NCBI GenBank assembly: GCA_964030475.1
Contig: CAXIPT010000021.1
Span: forward strand, 239,256-303,255
DNA length: 64,000 nucleotides
Direction of reading: 5' to 3'
Source: Tethya wilhelma
Lineage: Eukaryota > Porifera > Demospongiae > Tethyida > Tethyidae
The position numbers and the translations under genes are program-made. The notes below the pieces were generated by a model. That model was not told where the DNA came from, searched no databases, and saw nothing but the letters and a program-made list of their open reading frames with translations. Below are positions 1 to 10,837 of the stretch, piece by piece (the stretch's first letter is position 1; the number at the start of each line of letters is the position of its first letter).

Positions 1-310
1 TGTACACAACATTCATTCATTATCATGCACAGTCCTGGCTTAGCCACAGCAATTCTGCAACACTGTAGGGTGTCTTCTGATCATCTGAGGGAGATTTCTT
101 TCTGCTAGAAGTGTTTAGTTCATGAACAATGTATTGTTTTTTGTTGCAAATTAAATATGCATTATTATAATGAGATGCATAGCGGCAGCTGCATCATGTA
201 CTTATCAGAATAATTAATCAATGAACATGGCAACACATCCCGTGTACTAACGGGAGAGAAGCTAGCCATGGCTGACATAGCTGCATTCAAACGCTCATAT
301 CTCAGCAATA

Positions 311-482
311 GAAGCAGCCCCACCTGTAAAATCATGTCTGCAGCTAGCCAAGGTATGCCCCTCCCATTTGGTGCAAAAAAATTATTTTCGCGCGCGCGTC
401 GCGTCGCGTATTACACTAAAACCGCCGATTACTACGAAAAACTTTTGCTCGAAGTGGTCGGTTTTCCAAAATTCAGTCACAT
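311..482 (+). repeat. Dispersed repeat, copy 1 of 2
   Basis: A stretch carrying a CpG-rich block (cgcgcgcgtcgcg) followed by aaaaccgccgattacta and a cggttttccaaaa tail recurs at 39268-39440 in the same orientation. The surrounding open frame of 76 codons is not credible as a gene. No element class can be assigned. Confidence 0.75.
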
Positions 483-568
483 ATGTGTGTCTTGTTAGCT
501 ACAGATAACTTCCCTATATACCTGAAGAACTGAACACAGAGGAGGACAGAACTTGGGGCACTGCATGT

Positions 569-1041
569 TTGCAATAGATTCCAAATAACGCGCACTTGGA
601 TATGGAAAGGGTCGTTAAGCTAGCTTATGAATAATGCATGAGTTTAGAAATTAATGGCCGCCATATGGAGAAGGCGCTTTTCACTTGTATCTAGCGACTC
701 AATAAGAGACACAAAATACCAATGGCAAAAGCGATTGAAGACAAAGAAATCAAGTTTGTTCGTTCAAGAATCAGCTTCTAAAAGCGAATGGTCTTTGAGA
801 TATGGCGTGAGAAGATACAAGAAGAATAAGATGATGGAGAAAATTGGAGGTTTGGCATATTTTAGTTTGGTACTTCAGCGATGGTTTTAGGCCATGTTTT
901 TGGGCTCATTAGAGAGAGAAAGAGCTAAATAGTAGCTTGAGAAGCATTTTAGTATCAAGCGCTCAGTTTTTGCAGAGTTATTCGCGTGAATATTTGTATT
1001 GCGCTAATGAGCCATCCGTGCCATTCCTATGTACCCAGTAC
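569..1041 (+). repeat. Composite hairpin/palindrome element, 3' half, cut by N run
   Basis: Matches the right half of the composite repeat seen complete at 28752-29803: it starts with the attccaaataacgc block, then the gttttaggccatgtttttggg block, then ccattcctatgtacccagtac. The terminal palindrome is cut by the run of N. The 78-codon frame inside it (654-890) recurs in degenerate form in other copies and is a by-product of the repeat. Confidence 0.85.
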
Positions 1042-1067
1042 NNNNNNNNNNNNNNNNNNNNNNNNNN
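1042..1067. other. Assembly gap (26 N)
   Basis: A run of 26 undetermined bases. The left side is inside a composite repeat and the right side begins exactly at the end of a MITE, so the gap lies at a repeat-repeat junction. Confidence 0.99.
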
Positions 1068-1485
1068 ACAAGTAGTAAAAATTTCAAAAAAATAAATAGT
1101 GTAGGAATGGGCAGTGCGTTAAAAAGTATTGGAACAAGGCATGTCTCAATTTCGGCACATGACTACTTCATTTTATTCTTGATCCCTCGTGCATATGGAT
1201 CCTCAATGTCATAAATCCAATGATGCATGTGCGACAATAGTATCACAGCTTATTTTTGCATTGGTTCAAATTCCTACTAATCAGTTGACTACCGGTATGC
1301 TGTGGAGTAAACTAAATTATTATAAAACGAACAGGTAACTTAAACTGGACTGCCAGCCAAGATCTAGAGTTAGGTATAAAAATGAAGTAGTCATGTGCCG
1401 AAATTGAGACATGCCTTGTTCCAATACTTTTTAACGCACTGCCCATTCCTACACTATTTATTTTTTTGAAATTTTTACTACTTGT
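1068..1485. mobile_element. MITE with TIRs of about 107 bp
   Basis: The left arm (1068-1175) begins acaagtagtaaaaattt. Its near-perfect reverse complement is at 1379-1485, ending aaatttttactacttgt. No transposase lies inside, so this is a non-autonomous inverted-repeat element. A second copy with the same arms lies at 60281-60672. The sequence to the right (1486-1945) is also duplicated next to that copy, so the two loci share more than the MITE. Confidence 0.9.
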
Positions 1486-1945
1486 TCATTCACTTTTTTC
1501 AACACTACAGTATGGAGACTATTAGAGACTGGTTAGTCCCTACAAAAAGCTTGAGTAGAGGCTACATGCAATACTTTATGCTGGAAGAGGCTAATGCGCA
1601 TGCGCTTAATAATGCCACGTGAATAATGACCTTTGAACTCTACCTACAAAGATGGCTGCATTGTAGTACACGAATTTATGTACTAAGTTTCAAAGCTTTC
1701 TAGTTTTTGTTTAGGCCTATTTATGATCAAAACGAGTATCAAGGAATGTAGTACCTATGAAAAGAACTTACTTTGTGCTGTCAAAGTTGGCTCAACACAT
1801 TCTGGTCAGTTAGGAAGTACGTACGTAAGTAAGTAAGTAAGTACGCAAGTTAGATGAACAAAAATGGCACTATGGTGGCTTCCCACTAGCGCTCTTCACG
1901 AGAGCTGTGGAAAGTTTTTGTGAGTCTTAGGCCTTGCATGCAGTT
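1486..1945 (+). repeat. Segment duplicated at 60673-61105
   Basis: Follows the MITE and is repeated beside its second copy, with small indels. It includes a GTAA-type microsatellite at 1817-1850 that is much shorter in the other copy. No coding potential is visible. Confidence 0.85.
1817..1850 (+). repeat. GTAA microsatellite
   Basis: gtacgtac followed by (gtaa)n. The other copy near 61001-61020 has lost most of the units, as expected for a microsatellite. Confidence 0.85.
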
Positions 1946-1949
1946 GGTA

Positions 1950-3027
1950 ATCTGTCAGTAAGAGGCTCTGAGCAACTTTGAAGGTTTAATTTTGTTTGAC
2001 TAGATTTTTATGGTGGCCAACATTTTGTATTGTGTCTATGGGACAGTCGGCCCATTCCTACTATACGTACTACCGTACGTATGATACCACGAAGATTACA
2101 CCATTAATTGGTACATGCAAACTGTTACAATAGAAGTTGTACAAAAATTTAATCATCTTTATGTGATATATATAGGATAGTAATTGTCTAAAATTCCTTG
2201 ATCAGGAATAAATAGTGCTAAATTTTATACATGTAGCCCTAAATGACAATTTTTCTCGAGTTTATTGTCAAGGGAATATTGTGGAAAGGATTATAATTAT
2301 GTACCTGAGATCTTCAAAGCTGATATAAATCACCGCTATTCATTATTATTATTATTATGATTATTATTATTATTATTATTTAGTTATTTGGTTATTATTA
2401 TTTCATTTTTATTATTCAGCCTAAAAGGAACTGATGGCAAGCGACTACAGATCTATCCATTTATTTGTCAAACCAAGGAGCTTGATGAAGTATGACCATA
2501 ATTATTGTTATTTTATAATAGTTAAAATCTTTAAAACTTTGCCATCATAATGTTGTATGGTTACATGATAGTCTGCTTGAAAAGTATCCCCATCACTGAT
2601 TATTGCTCTTAAGTTGGTAAAAGCTCATGATAAATTATATATTATTATTTGTTCATCATCTTGATCTGAATGTGATTGGATATACTGTAAGTATTATTAT
2701 AATAAGTGATGAGCAAGTTTTCATTAAAAAATTCCGTTTTCAGGTAGATCTAATATGGAAACCATACAATCATAGGATTGTCATTAAATTTGTACCAGTT
2801 ATCCGAGTTTAGTTCATATCCGAGGAATACTAGTATTTATTGTGTGTTGTTTGGTATTGAATTATTCCAGACCCATTGTTATTATCCCATTGTTATTTTG
2901 TTTGATATAGATAGCCATGAACGAACTCTACAGGTTTTATGTAACAGACTTTGCCACCACAGGAACGTAAGCAAACTTTATTGTGTACTGAAAAACCATA
3001 CATGACAACTAAATTAATACACATCTA
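1950..3027. other. AT-rich sequence with no recognised gene
   Basis: About 1.1 kb without a supported gene. It contains an ATT microsatellite at 2336-2382. Frames of 61 and 75 codons at 2627-2812 and 2778-3005 show no recognisable motif and are not called. Confidence 0.6.
2336..2382 (+). repeat. ATT microsatellite
   Basis: About 15 units of att, interrupted once by atg. Confidence 0.9.
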
Positions 3028-3128
3028 ATGAAGGCACCGTTGGTGCACAAGCCTCGGCGCAGATAGTACGCGCATGCATTGGTGGAAGTTAAAAGAGCAA
3101 TATTGTGAAACTTTAATGCAATAATAAT
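3028..3128 (-). repeat. Inverted copy of the Helentron 3' flank
   Basis: These 101 bases are the exact reverse complement of 8396-8496 as far as I can read. They stop at the single N at 3129, after which the Helentron coding frame begins. They contain a short stem, gcacc-gtt-ggtgc. Either the element's end is present in inverted orientation or two copies were joined head to head in assembly. Confidence 0.85.
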
Positions 3129-3130
3129 NT

Positions 3131-6100
3131 GAGTTCCAAGCTCGTGGTTCCCCTCATGCACACTGTGTGATATGGGTCAAAGATGCTCCAAAGTATGGTG
3201 TTGATGATAATGCTGATGTGTGTGACTTCATTGATAAGTACATCTCTTGTGCAATTCCAAAAGAGGATGGTAAACTGAAAGAGTTAGTGTTGCTTCTTCA
3301 GAACCACAAGCATTCCTCATATTGTAGAAGAAACAATTCATGTCGATTCAACTTCCCCCATCCTCCTAGCTACTCCACACTAGTTGCTGAGCCTAGTTCT
3401 GAGACAGATGATACCATGCCAGTTGCCAACAAGAATGTATTAGCAAAAGTCCATAAATTAATCAAAGATGGTGAAACTAATATATCTCTTGATCAGTTAT
3501 TAGAAACAGCAGAAGTGTCTGAAAGTGACTACATGAATGCATTGTCAGTGTCCACTAAAGGTAGTGTGATTGTGCTAAAACGTGAACCTAGTGAATGTTG
3601 TGTCAATAACTACAATAGTGCTGTGATGTTAGCCTGGCAAGCAAACATGGACCTTCAGTATGTCATGAATGCCTATGCCTGTGTTATGTATGTGGCCTCC
3701 TATATCATGAAGTCTGATAGAGCCATGGGTGTGTTGTTGAGACGGGTTGCTAATGAGGCTAGAACTGACGAACTTAGAACCCAATTGAACAAAGTAGGTT
3801 CTGCCTTTTTGACTCACAGAGAAGTCAGTGCCCAGGAAGCTGTGTATAGAATACTGTCTTTGCCCATGAAACAGTTGAGTAGGTCCGTTGTGTTTGTAGA
3901 CACTAACCAGAAAAGTGAAAGAATAGCTGTCTTGAAGGACAAGAAGAGCCTAAAAGACTTGCCTGATGATGATACAAATGTGTTCCAAAAGAGTCTCATT
4001 GACAGATATACACATAGGCCTGCACAGTTACAATCAATGTGTCTAGCAGAGTTTGCTGCCAATTACACTACTGACTATAAGCAAGATAGTGATTGTGGTG
4101 ATGTTTTGCCCCTCAGTGACAATGATGCAGCCTCCTCATCATCATGTATTAGGCTAACTGATAACATGGGCACCATGAGAAAACGTAAGAGAGAAGCTGT
4201 TATTCGTTTCTGTAAGCACAACAAAGACAAACAGCCTTCCAATTGGTACAGAGCTAGACTCATGTTGTACTTCCCTTGGAGCAATGAACAGACTGACCTT
4301 CTTGGTGGTTATTCTAGCTATGAGGAGCATTACCAGCATGTCCAGAGGATTGTGTTAGACAATGAGAGCAAATTCACCCAGGAAAACACTGATGAAATTG
4401 AATTTGATGACAACCTAAACCCTGAGCATGGTTGGAATCAGCTTGCCCCATCCAATGAAGAGAGTAGAGCTCAATCCCTGGCAGAAGGTAGTGAGACATT
4501 GACAGAAGTGTCTGAACAAGACCTCATAGACAATGCTAATGTAATTGCACCATCATCCTCTAGAGCTGGTGTGAGTGTTAGGTTTGAAAGTGCTGCCAAT
4601 AGCAATGAAATACCAGCAGATGAGTACAGAAAGCTATTCCGTGGTTTGAATGAGAAACAGAAGGAAATTGTTAGTTTCCATCGTAACTGGTGTAAGGAAG
4701 CAGTTATTGCCCTCAAACAAAACAAACCCATTGAGCCATACAGAGTGTTTCTAAGTGGTCCTGGGGGTGTTGGTAAATCACATGTGATAAGACTTGTTCA
4801 CTCAGATACACTAAAGCTCCTTAAGTTGTCAAACACTGTTGAACCAGATGACGTAATTGTATTGCTAACTGCACCAACTGGTGTTGCTGCCTTCAATATC
4901 AATGGCATGACCCTTCACTCAGCATTTTTGCTAGGCCGTAGCAGGCACAGTGGATTTCAGCCTCTAAGTCATGACAGACTGAATACATTGCGTAGCAAAC
5001 TGTCCCATCTTGTGCTAGTGATCATTGATGAAGTGAGTATGGTTGGTTCAAACATGTTGCTAGAGATCCACAAACGTTTGCAACAAATCAAAGGTGTATC
5101 CCCTGATGTAACATTTGGTGGTGTTAGCATTCTTGCAGTTGGTGACTTGTATCAGCTTCCCCCTGTTGGCCAGTCACAATTGTTCAGTACAGTTGGTGAT
5201 TCTTATGCCAAATTATACAAGTCTGGATCTCTGTGGAAAGATGAGTTCAAGATGGTTGAGCTTACTGAAATAATGCGTCAGAAAGATGACCTAGCATTTT
5301 GTGAACTCCTGTGTAGAGTCAGAACAAATGATTGTACCCCTCAAGACATTGAAGTGCTCAAGTCCAGAGTAACAAAACCAGACAAGCCTGATTACCCAAA
5401 GCTAGCACTGCATGTGTACAGATTGAATGTGGATGTTGACAGTCACAATGCACACATGTTGAGTGATCTAGCTGAAAAGAGCCAACAGTATTGTATCAAT
5501 GCCTCAGATGCTGTAGCTGGTCAGACATCCCACATAAATCTCTCCACATTGTCTAGCAACAGATCAGAGACTGGTGGTTTACATGGTGTGCTTAAATTAG
5601 CAGTAGGTGCTCGTGTGATGTTGACAACCAATGTTGATGTGTCAGATGGCCTTGTCAATGGAGCCAGAGGAGAGGTTGTACATATTGTTACCAATAACAC
5701 TAATGATGTCAAAACTGTGCTAGTTAAGTTTGACAATAGTCGTGTTGGTTCACAAGCAAGCCAGCAAAGTGTGTACCGTATTGAACACCCTAATGCTGTT
5801 CCAATAGCAAAGCATGAAGTGGTATTTCTAGCAAAGGGCAGACGTGGTTCTGAAGTCACCCGACTACAGTTCCCATTGACATTAGCATGGGCCACCACTA
5901 TTCACAAAGTACAAGGCTTGACTCTTGATGAAATTGTTGTTGATATGAAGGGAGGTCGTTTCAGTCCAGGACAAGCCTATGTAGCATTCAGTAGAGTGAA
6001 GTCATTGCAAGGGCTACATATTGTGAACTTTAATGCCTCAGCCATTAAAAAAAGCACTGATGTACAAGATGAAATGTCTAGACTTGCTCTAAATGTGCTA

Positions 6101-6787
6101 CCAGCCCCTGCTAATCCACAATGTGTATCACTGTGTAAGTCTCATGTGACTATTGCACTATTGAATGTTCGTTCAATTTCTGCCAAGTTGATTGACATTG
6201 AGAATGATCACATGTTGAATTGTGCTAGTGTACTGTGCTTATGTGAGACTTGGCTAACCCCATCCCAGCCTTCCCCAGTGCTACACCCTGACCATGTTGT
6301 ATATAGGTCTGACAGAGTGGCACATGATAACAAAGGTGGTGTGTTGATGAGTGTTAGCAATACCCTCAGACCAGACACTGTGGTGCCATTTAGTCTTGAT
6401 TGTGGAATTGAAGGGATTATTGTTAGAGTGATGTTACCTAATGCTAGCCATTTACAAATTGTGTTAGTCTATAGATCTCCCACATCAGCACTACAGCAGC
6501 TTATTGCTACATTGGGTGAACTGTTAAATTATCTGTCACATCTTGGTGTTGCTACCATTGTGCTTGGAGATTTTAATGAGAATATGTTAGCAACACCTAG
6601 CCCAGGCCTGACCACACTCATGTCCAACCATGGTTTCAATCAGCTAGTACATAGCCCAACCACTGACAGAGGGACACTAATTGACCATGTGTACTACAAC
6701 AGACCACATGATTGTGTTGTTGAAGTGTGTGATACCTATTACAGTGACCATGATGTTATCTATTGCTCCATACCACTGAATGGGTGA
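3131..6787 (+). CDS. Helentron Rep-Pif1 helicase-endonuclease protein (5' partial)
   Basis: The open frame runs without a stop from the N at 3129 to TGA at 6785; the first ATG, at 3167, is internal. Seen in order: an HUH nuclease motif RGSPHAHCVIW (metal-binding His at 3155 and 3161); a two-tyrosine Rep motif YVASYIMK near residue 175 counted from the ATG; Walker A LSGPGGVGKSH near 526; Walker B IIDEVSM near 619; VGDLYQLPPV near 660; TIHKVQG and YVAFSRV near 910-945. A C-terminal apurinic-like endonuclease follows from about residue 990, with LNVRSI, LCETWL, VLGDFNEN and YSDHDV. Rep-helicase plus C-terminal EN is the defining layout of Helentrons, a Helitron branch that transposes by rolling circle. 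The helicase and EN parts look undamaged. The N-terminal zinc finger and early Rep domain are missing at the N. Confidence 0.95.
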   Translation, partial: EFQARGSPHAHCVIWVKDAPKYGVDDNADVCDFIDKYISCAIPKEDGKLKELVLLLQNHKHSSYCRRNNSCRFNFPHPPSYSTLVAEPSSETDDTMPVANKNVLAKVHKLIKDGETNISLDQLLETAEVSESDYMNALSVSTKGSVIVLKREPSECCVNNYNSAVMLAWQANMDLQYVMNAYACVMYVASYIMKSDRAMGVLLRRVANEARTDELRTQLNKVGSAFLTHREVSAQEAVYRILSLPMKQLSRSVVFVDTNQKSERIAVLKDKKSLKDLPDDDTNVFQKSLIDRYTHRPAQLQSMCLAEFAANYTTDYKQDSDCGDVLPLSDNDAASSSSCIRLTDNMGTMRKRKREAVIRFCKHNKDKQPSNWYRARLMLYFPWSNEQTDLLGGYSSYEEHYQHVQRIVLDNESKFTQENTDEIEFDDNLNPEHGWNQLAPSNEESRAQSLAEGSETLTEVSEQDLIDNANVIAPSSSRAGVSVRFESAANSNEIPADEYRKLFRGLNEKQKEIVSFHRNWCKEAVIALKQNKPIEPYRVFLSGPGGVGKSHVIRLVHSDTLKLLKLSNTVEPDDVIVLLTAPTGVAAFNINGMTLHSAFLLGRSRHSGFQPLSHDRLNTLRSKLSHLVLVIIDEVSMVGSNMLLEIHKRLQQIKGVSPDVTFGGVSILAVGDLYQLPPVGQSQLFSTVGDSYAKLYKSGSLWKDEFKMVELTEIMRQKDDLAFCELLCRVRTNDCTPQDIEVLKSRVTKPDKPDYPKLALHVYRLNVDVDSHNAHMLSDLAEKSQQYCINASDAVAGQTSHINLSTLSSNRSETGGLHGVLKLAVGARVMLTTNVDVSDGLVNGARGEVVHIVTNNTNDVKTVLVKFDNSRVGSQASQQSVYRIEHPNAVPIAKHEVVFLAKGRRGSEVTRLQFPLTLAWATTIHKVQGLTLDEIVVDMKGGRFSPGQAYVAFSRVKSLQGLHIVNFNASAIKKSTDVQDEMSRLALNVLPAPANPQCVSLCKSHVTIALLNVRSISAKLIDIENDHMLNCASVLCLCETWLTPSQPSPVLHPDHVVYRSDRVAHDNKGGVLMSVSNTLRPDTVVPFSLDCGIEGIIVRVMLPNASHLQIVLVYRSPTSALQQLIATLGELLNYLSHLGVATIVLGDFNENMLATPSPGLTTLMSNHGFNQLVHSPTTDRGTLIDHVYYNRPHDCVVEVCDTYYSDHDVIYCSIPLNG

Positions 6788-6789
6788 AC

Positions 6790-7140
6790 TGCTGATCTAG
6801 ACCTAAGCATTCTGAGCAATCTAAGCCTGTGATAACTTGTTCTAAGCCAGAATAAAGCATTCTAAAGCATTCTAAGCAAAAGGAAAGCCTGTGATAAGCC
6901 GTCATAAAGCCTGTTGTAAAGCCTGTGAAAAGCCGTTGTAAAGCCTGTGATAAGTTGTTGTAAAACAAAGTAAAGCCTGTGATAGCTCATTCTAAGCCCA
7001 AGTAAAGCATTCTAAGTCTACCGTAAGTCATTCTCCATTCTGAACCTACCTGAAGCCTGAGTAAACCATGAAAAGCCTGTGTACGAGAGATGTTCTTAGC
7101 CTGAGTAAGCCATGCTATGCCTGTGTAAGACACGCTGAAT
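6790..7140 (+). repeat. Degenerate short tandem repeats after the Helentron frame
   Basis: Variants of aaagcctgtgataag and cattctaagc recur many times at irregular spacing just after the stop codon. Helentrons are known to carry tandem repeats near their ends, so this is probably element 3' non-coding sequence. It is not a coding repeat. Confidence 0.75.
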
Positions 7141-8395
7141 TTCAATTCATTCTGAGTCAATCCAAATCAAACCAAATCAATCCAATTCTATACAAATCCT
7201 TTCGAGATACAGTATCTGAGATATTCACAAGTTACAAAAAGTTTCAGAAACTCAATAACTCAATAACTGTTAAACTTTTTTTTACTATAACCATGGTGTG
7301 CCTTGTTTATTAATACACCATTTTGCTCATTTTGTACCTTCTCATTCTTAATTTTTGTGGTGCACCATCTTCTTGTTATTACTTGTGATGTGATGTGTAC
7401 AATAGCCTCTCTTTTTTACAATATGTACAATCACTATACTAGTTTCTGTCCTACAATTGTACATTCATCAGCATTACCTCGACAGTACTACTTATCATCA
7501 TTTCTGTGTAAAATTGGTCACTGCGGGCTAACAGCATTACCAAGTACTTCGACACTGACATGAAATCTGGAGTGAACATCATGAAGACTCAACATCATAT
7601 GATTACAGTATGTGGTGATCCAAGTTTCATCAGCAGATATCACTTCACAAACATATCTCATCAAGTGCAACTTACTGATCCAGCATAATGTACAGTACCT
7701 GCCCCTGTTCATCAATACAACTTCAATTACATCTACATGTATGAAACTTCTAAGAAATCAAGTCTGAACAGAATGTCTCTCAAGATTCTGTTGCTAGTTC
7801 TTCATCTGTTGTTGAAACTAATTTTTGCCGTGCCAACTACTCCTTTTGGAGCCCACCTAATGAATGCTGCTGCTGCTTCTAATGGATTGTACCTTGACCT
7901 GTTGCCTCTGAAGTTGAGACCAATGCTCCTGTTTCTGGGAAACACACTGATGTAACTTTGGCTCAGTCAAATTTCCTACTCTACTTTTCCCCTCTGAAGC
8001 AAATGTACTATTTTCAAGGATTTTCACAATACTTCACAGCAAACCAATAACGTCATGATCAATACAAAGTGTAGGTGAATTCTTGGATTGCTTTCTGAAG
8101 CTGTAGCTGATGATAGAGTTCTTGATATGGACAAATCCACATGATTGGTGATATCTCTGGATTAGATCTTACAAAGGATAACAGTGAACTTTTACTTCCT
8201 GTACCTTACTGTGCAAGGTTTCACGCTCGGAACTCTCAGCCTGCATGATGTGGCCTGACTGGATTTTTTTGTCTTGGTTTTTGCTGTACTATAATTACAT
8301 GTTTGTCTGTTATTGCTCTATATACACCTTTAGTTGTTACTATAGGCTTGTACTTCACATCACTCACTTTACACTTTTTTGTCAACTATATGAAA
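7141..8395. other. Probable Helentron 3' non-coding tail or flank
   Basis: About 1.25 kb of AT-rich sequence lying between the tandem repeats and the inverted 101-bp segment. Frames under 105 codons show no domain. Nothing further is supported. Confidence 0.45.
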
Positions 8396-8496
8396 ATTAT
8401 TATTGCATTAAAGTTTCACAATATTGCTCTTTTAACTTCCACCAATGCATGCGCGTACTATCTGCGCCGAGGCTTGTGCACCAACGGTGCCTTCAT
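8396..8496 (+). repeat. Helentron 3' flank segment with short hairpin
   Basis: Exact reverse complement of 3028-3128. It includes cgccgaggcttgtgcacc and a GCACC/GGTGC stem followed by ttc. A diverged third copy with a different loop lies at 51461-51487, which suggests a shared terminal structure. Whether it is the true Helentron terminus cannot be settled here. Confidence 0.7.
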
Positions 8497-8559
8497 ATTG
8501 GCATGGTAGTGGGAGTTACATTCTTTCCTCCAAAATTGAGCTCCAGTGACAGGATTTGA

Positions 8560-10262
8560 GATCAATTTCCTTTCAGGATGTGCAACTACCAAGCCAAGTG
8601 AGTCATTCTCTCCCTCATAGCCCCTGCGGCAGGACTGACAAATTTTGTCCTAAGTTTGAGAGTGAATGGCTTTGAGCTACAGTTAGCTATGCATCCAGAT
8701 GAAGGGTTGCCAATGTTAGGAGTAACAGCAGCATGTGACTGGAGCGGAATAAATGCAGCGGGTGGGCCAATGTTAAAGTTCACACCAGTTCCAAGAACAA
8801 ATTGTATCTCTGGAAACATAGTCGATGCAGGAAGAGAGACTGCAGTAGGCTGAAAACTCACAGAAGGCAGAGAATTGTATGGCTGTTGGAAGCTTTGGAG
8901 ATTTAAAATGGAAGCTCTGGCAAGTTAAGGACCGGCTCCCTAATTAAGGGAAAAATTATTCGAACTAAGAATATCTTGATCATTTAACATGCTCTCACCA
9001 TGATAACGCATGTGAATGATGCTCCATACATCCTTAATGATTTGCCCTGGTTACCAGAGTCACATGACCAATCTCATTATGAAATTCATGAAAATATCTT
9101 CAATTAAAATCCTGGTAATGATATGCAGTTGCCATGGCAACCAAATTTTTTTCACTGAATCTTGTGTTATATTACTATATTTTTATTCATTAATATCTTG
9201 ATATCATGTTGCCATGGAGAGCTACAGCTTGAAGAAGTAGGACACGTCAGTAAATTTTGGTGTGCATTAAATGGAAAGTGCTGCATATCTCTCCATGGCA
9301 ACATTAAGATACTTATAAATAAAAATATAGTACTATAACACAAGATTTCACATTAAATGTTTGGTTGCCATGGCAACTGCATATCATTTCCGGAATTTTA
9401 ATTAAAGATATTTTCATGAATATTCATAATGATATTGGTCATGTGACTAAGGCAAATCATTAAGGATGTTCGGAGCATCATTCACATGTGAGCATGTCAA
9501 ATGATTAAGATATTCTTAGTTCGAATAATTTTTTTCCTTAATTAAGGAGCCGGTCCTTAACTTGCCAGAGAGGGGCTGTAACTGTCGGTGACTGCACTAG
9601 TGTTTTCTGTACAGCAGTGTGTGTGAGTGATCCCAGTATCTTTTGTATGTTGCATTCTTTCTTTTGGATGTACTGGGATAAAGGATCCTGGATATCTAAA
9701 GCAAGAGTGACAGATAATAATTGTGGTGGTTCCAAGTTACTACTCTCAGCCACTTGTGATGTTCTTGAAGTGCCTGCTATGTTGACTTGATCAGCTAGAC
9801 AGGGACGAACTGATCTAGACTCAACAGGTACTGTGGTCTTCCGCTTGCGTTTTGGAACACCTCCTTTCCTTCCAGCACCCTTTGGGAGTCCTTCGTTTGC
9901 AATAGCACTAAGGTTGGGTACACATGTGGCACTTGCAGCATCCAAAAATGATTTCAGATTACCATTATTTTCAGCTACAGCAACAACATGTGAATAAATT
10001 GCAAAACCAGCAAACATCGGACACTTGTCATCACAACAATACAGCCTCTTGTTTGTTTTGTGTGTAGTTACATGTGGGTGTGGAGAGGAGTTACTTTTCA
10101 CCAATCTAGCCTTTTCGTCGTTTAGCCATGGAGCATTCAAAACACCTTTGGACTTCAGTAACATTGTTGCCTTGCTCCAGATGTTTGACAGTGTAGATTC
10201 AGCAATGTTTGCCAGTCTACAACTTTGAAAGGGTATGCTAAGATTGGAACTGTCATCTTGCT
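8560..10262 (-). pseudogene. SWIM zinc-finger protein relic, split by a MITE
   Basis: On the minus strand, 10262-9571 encodes a SWIM-like finger and 8914-8560 a Pro/Ala-rich continuation. Visible in the first part: LYCCDDKCPMF, then IYSHVVAVAENNG, then a basic GRKGGVPKRKRK stretch. SWIM fingers follow C-x-C...C-x-H; here the third ligand position is Tyr (TAT), where relatives have Cys (TGT), so zinc binding is probably lost. The frame's apparent first 14 residues come from a neighbouring repeat that begins at 10266, so the true start is gone. A 656-bp MITE (8915-9570) interrupts the gene. Proteins of this type are common in cnidarian and sponge genomes, often near transposons. The function is unknown. 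Confidence 0.65.
8915..9570. mobile_element. MITE inside the SWIM gene
   Basis: Ends are ctctggcaagttaagg... and its reverse complement; the arms continue through accggctccctaattaagg and on for well over 100 bp. The inner part has several gttgccatggcaac palindromes and a cacatgac motif, also present in the MITE at 41970-42472, so the two families are related. No clear target duplication could be read because the arms reach the junctions. Confidence 0.85.
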
Positions 10263-10265
10263 GAG

Positions 10266-10835
10266 GGGTCATTCCATGTGAAATCAACACAAGAAAATAC
10301 CAACCCACCTCAGATTTCCCCCAAACTTGGTATGCATGTAGTGTATGTTAAGATATCAAGCCACAGCAATTTTTAGATCTCAATGTTATATGGCTTCAAA
10401 CTTATAACGGGCTAAAGTTATGCATTTTTTGCTATTTTTTTGACGGTATGGTATAAATTGTGCAATATCTTCCACTAGGATTAAGATTTTGGAAAAACAA
10501 TTGGATTACCTTGTAGCCCTTGAAATGAGCTTTAAGATGATATATTACAAGTCATTGTTAGTTCGGATAAGGTCAAAGGTTATTCCGAAACAAATTTACA
10601 GTGTCGATTTCTTAAATATATATCCTTTAATTCTTTTCATATTTTGTGGACATGTTCTTATGGCATTTCTGAAAATGAAGTTAAAATTTGGTGTTGGGAC
10701 AACCATGGGCTGTGGAATAAAATGGCACTAAGTACAATTAGGTCAATATACCATTACCCAAAGACCAACTGAAAACTATTTTAAAAGTACCATATAGCAT
10801 TCCCGAGAAGAATTTTCACTCCAAAATACTTTTTG
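10266..10835 (+). repeat. Foldback-element left arm, solo copy
   Basis: Begins GGGTCATTCCATGTG and matches the left arm of the complete foldback element at 13432-15787 over about 570 bp. It ends at the single N at 10836, after which unrelated retrotransposon coding sequence begins. Confidence 0.9.
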
Positions 10836-10837
10836 NC

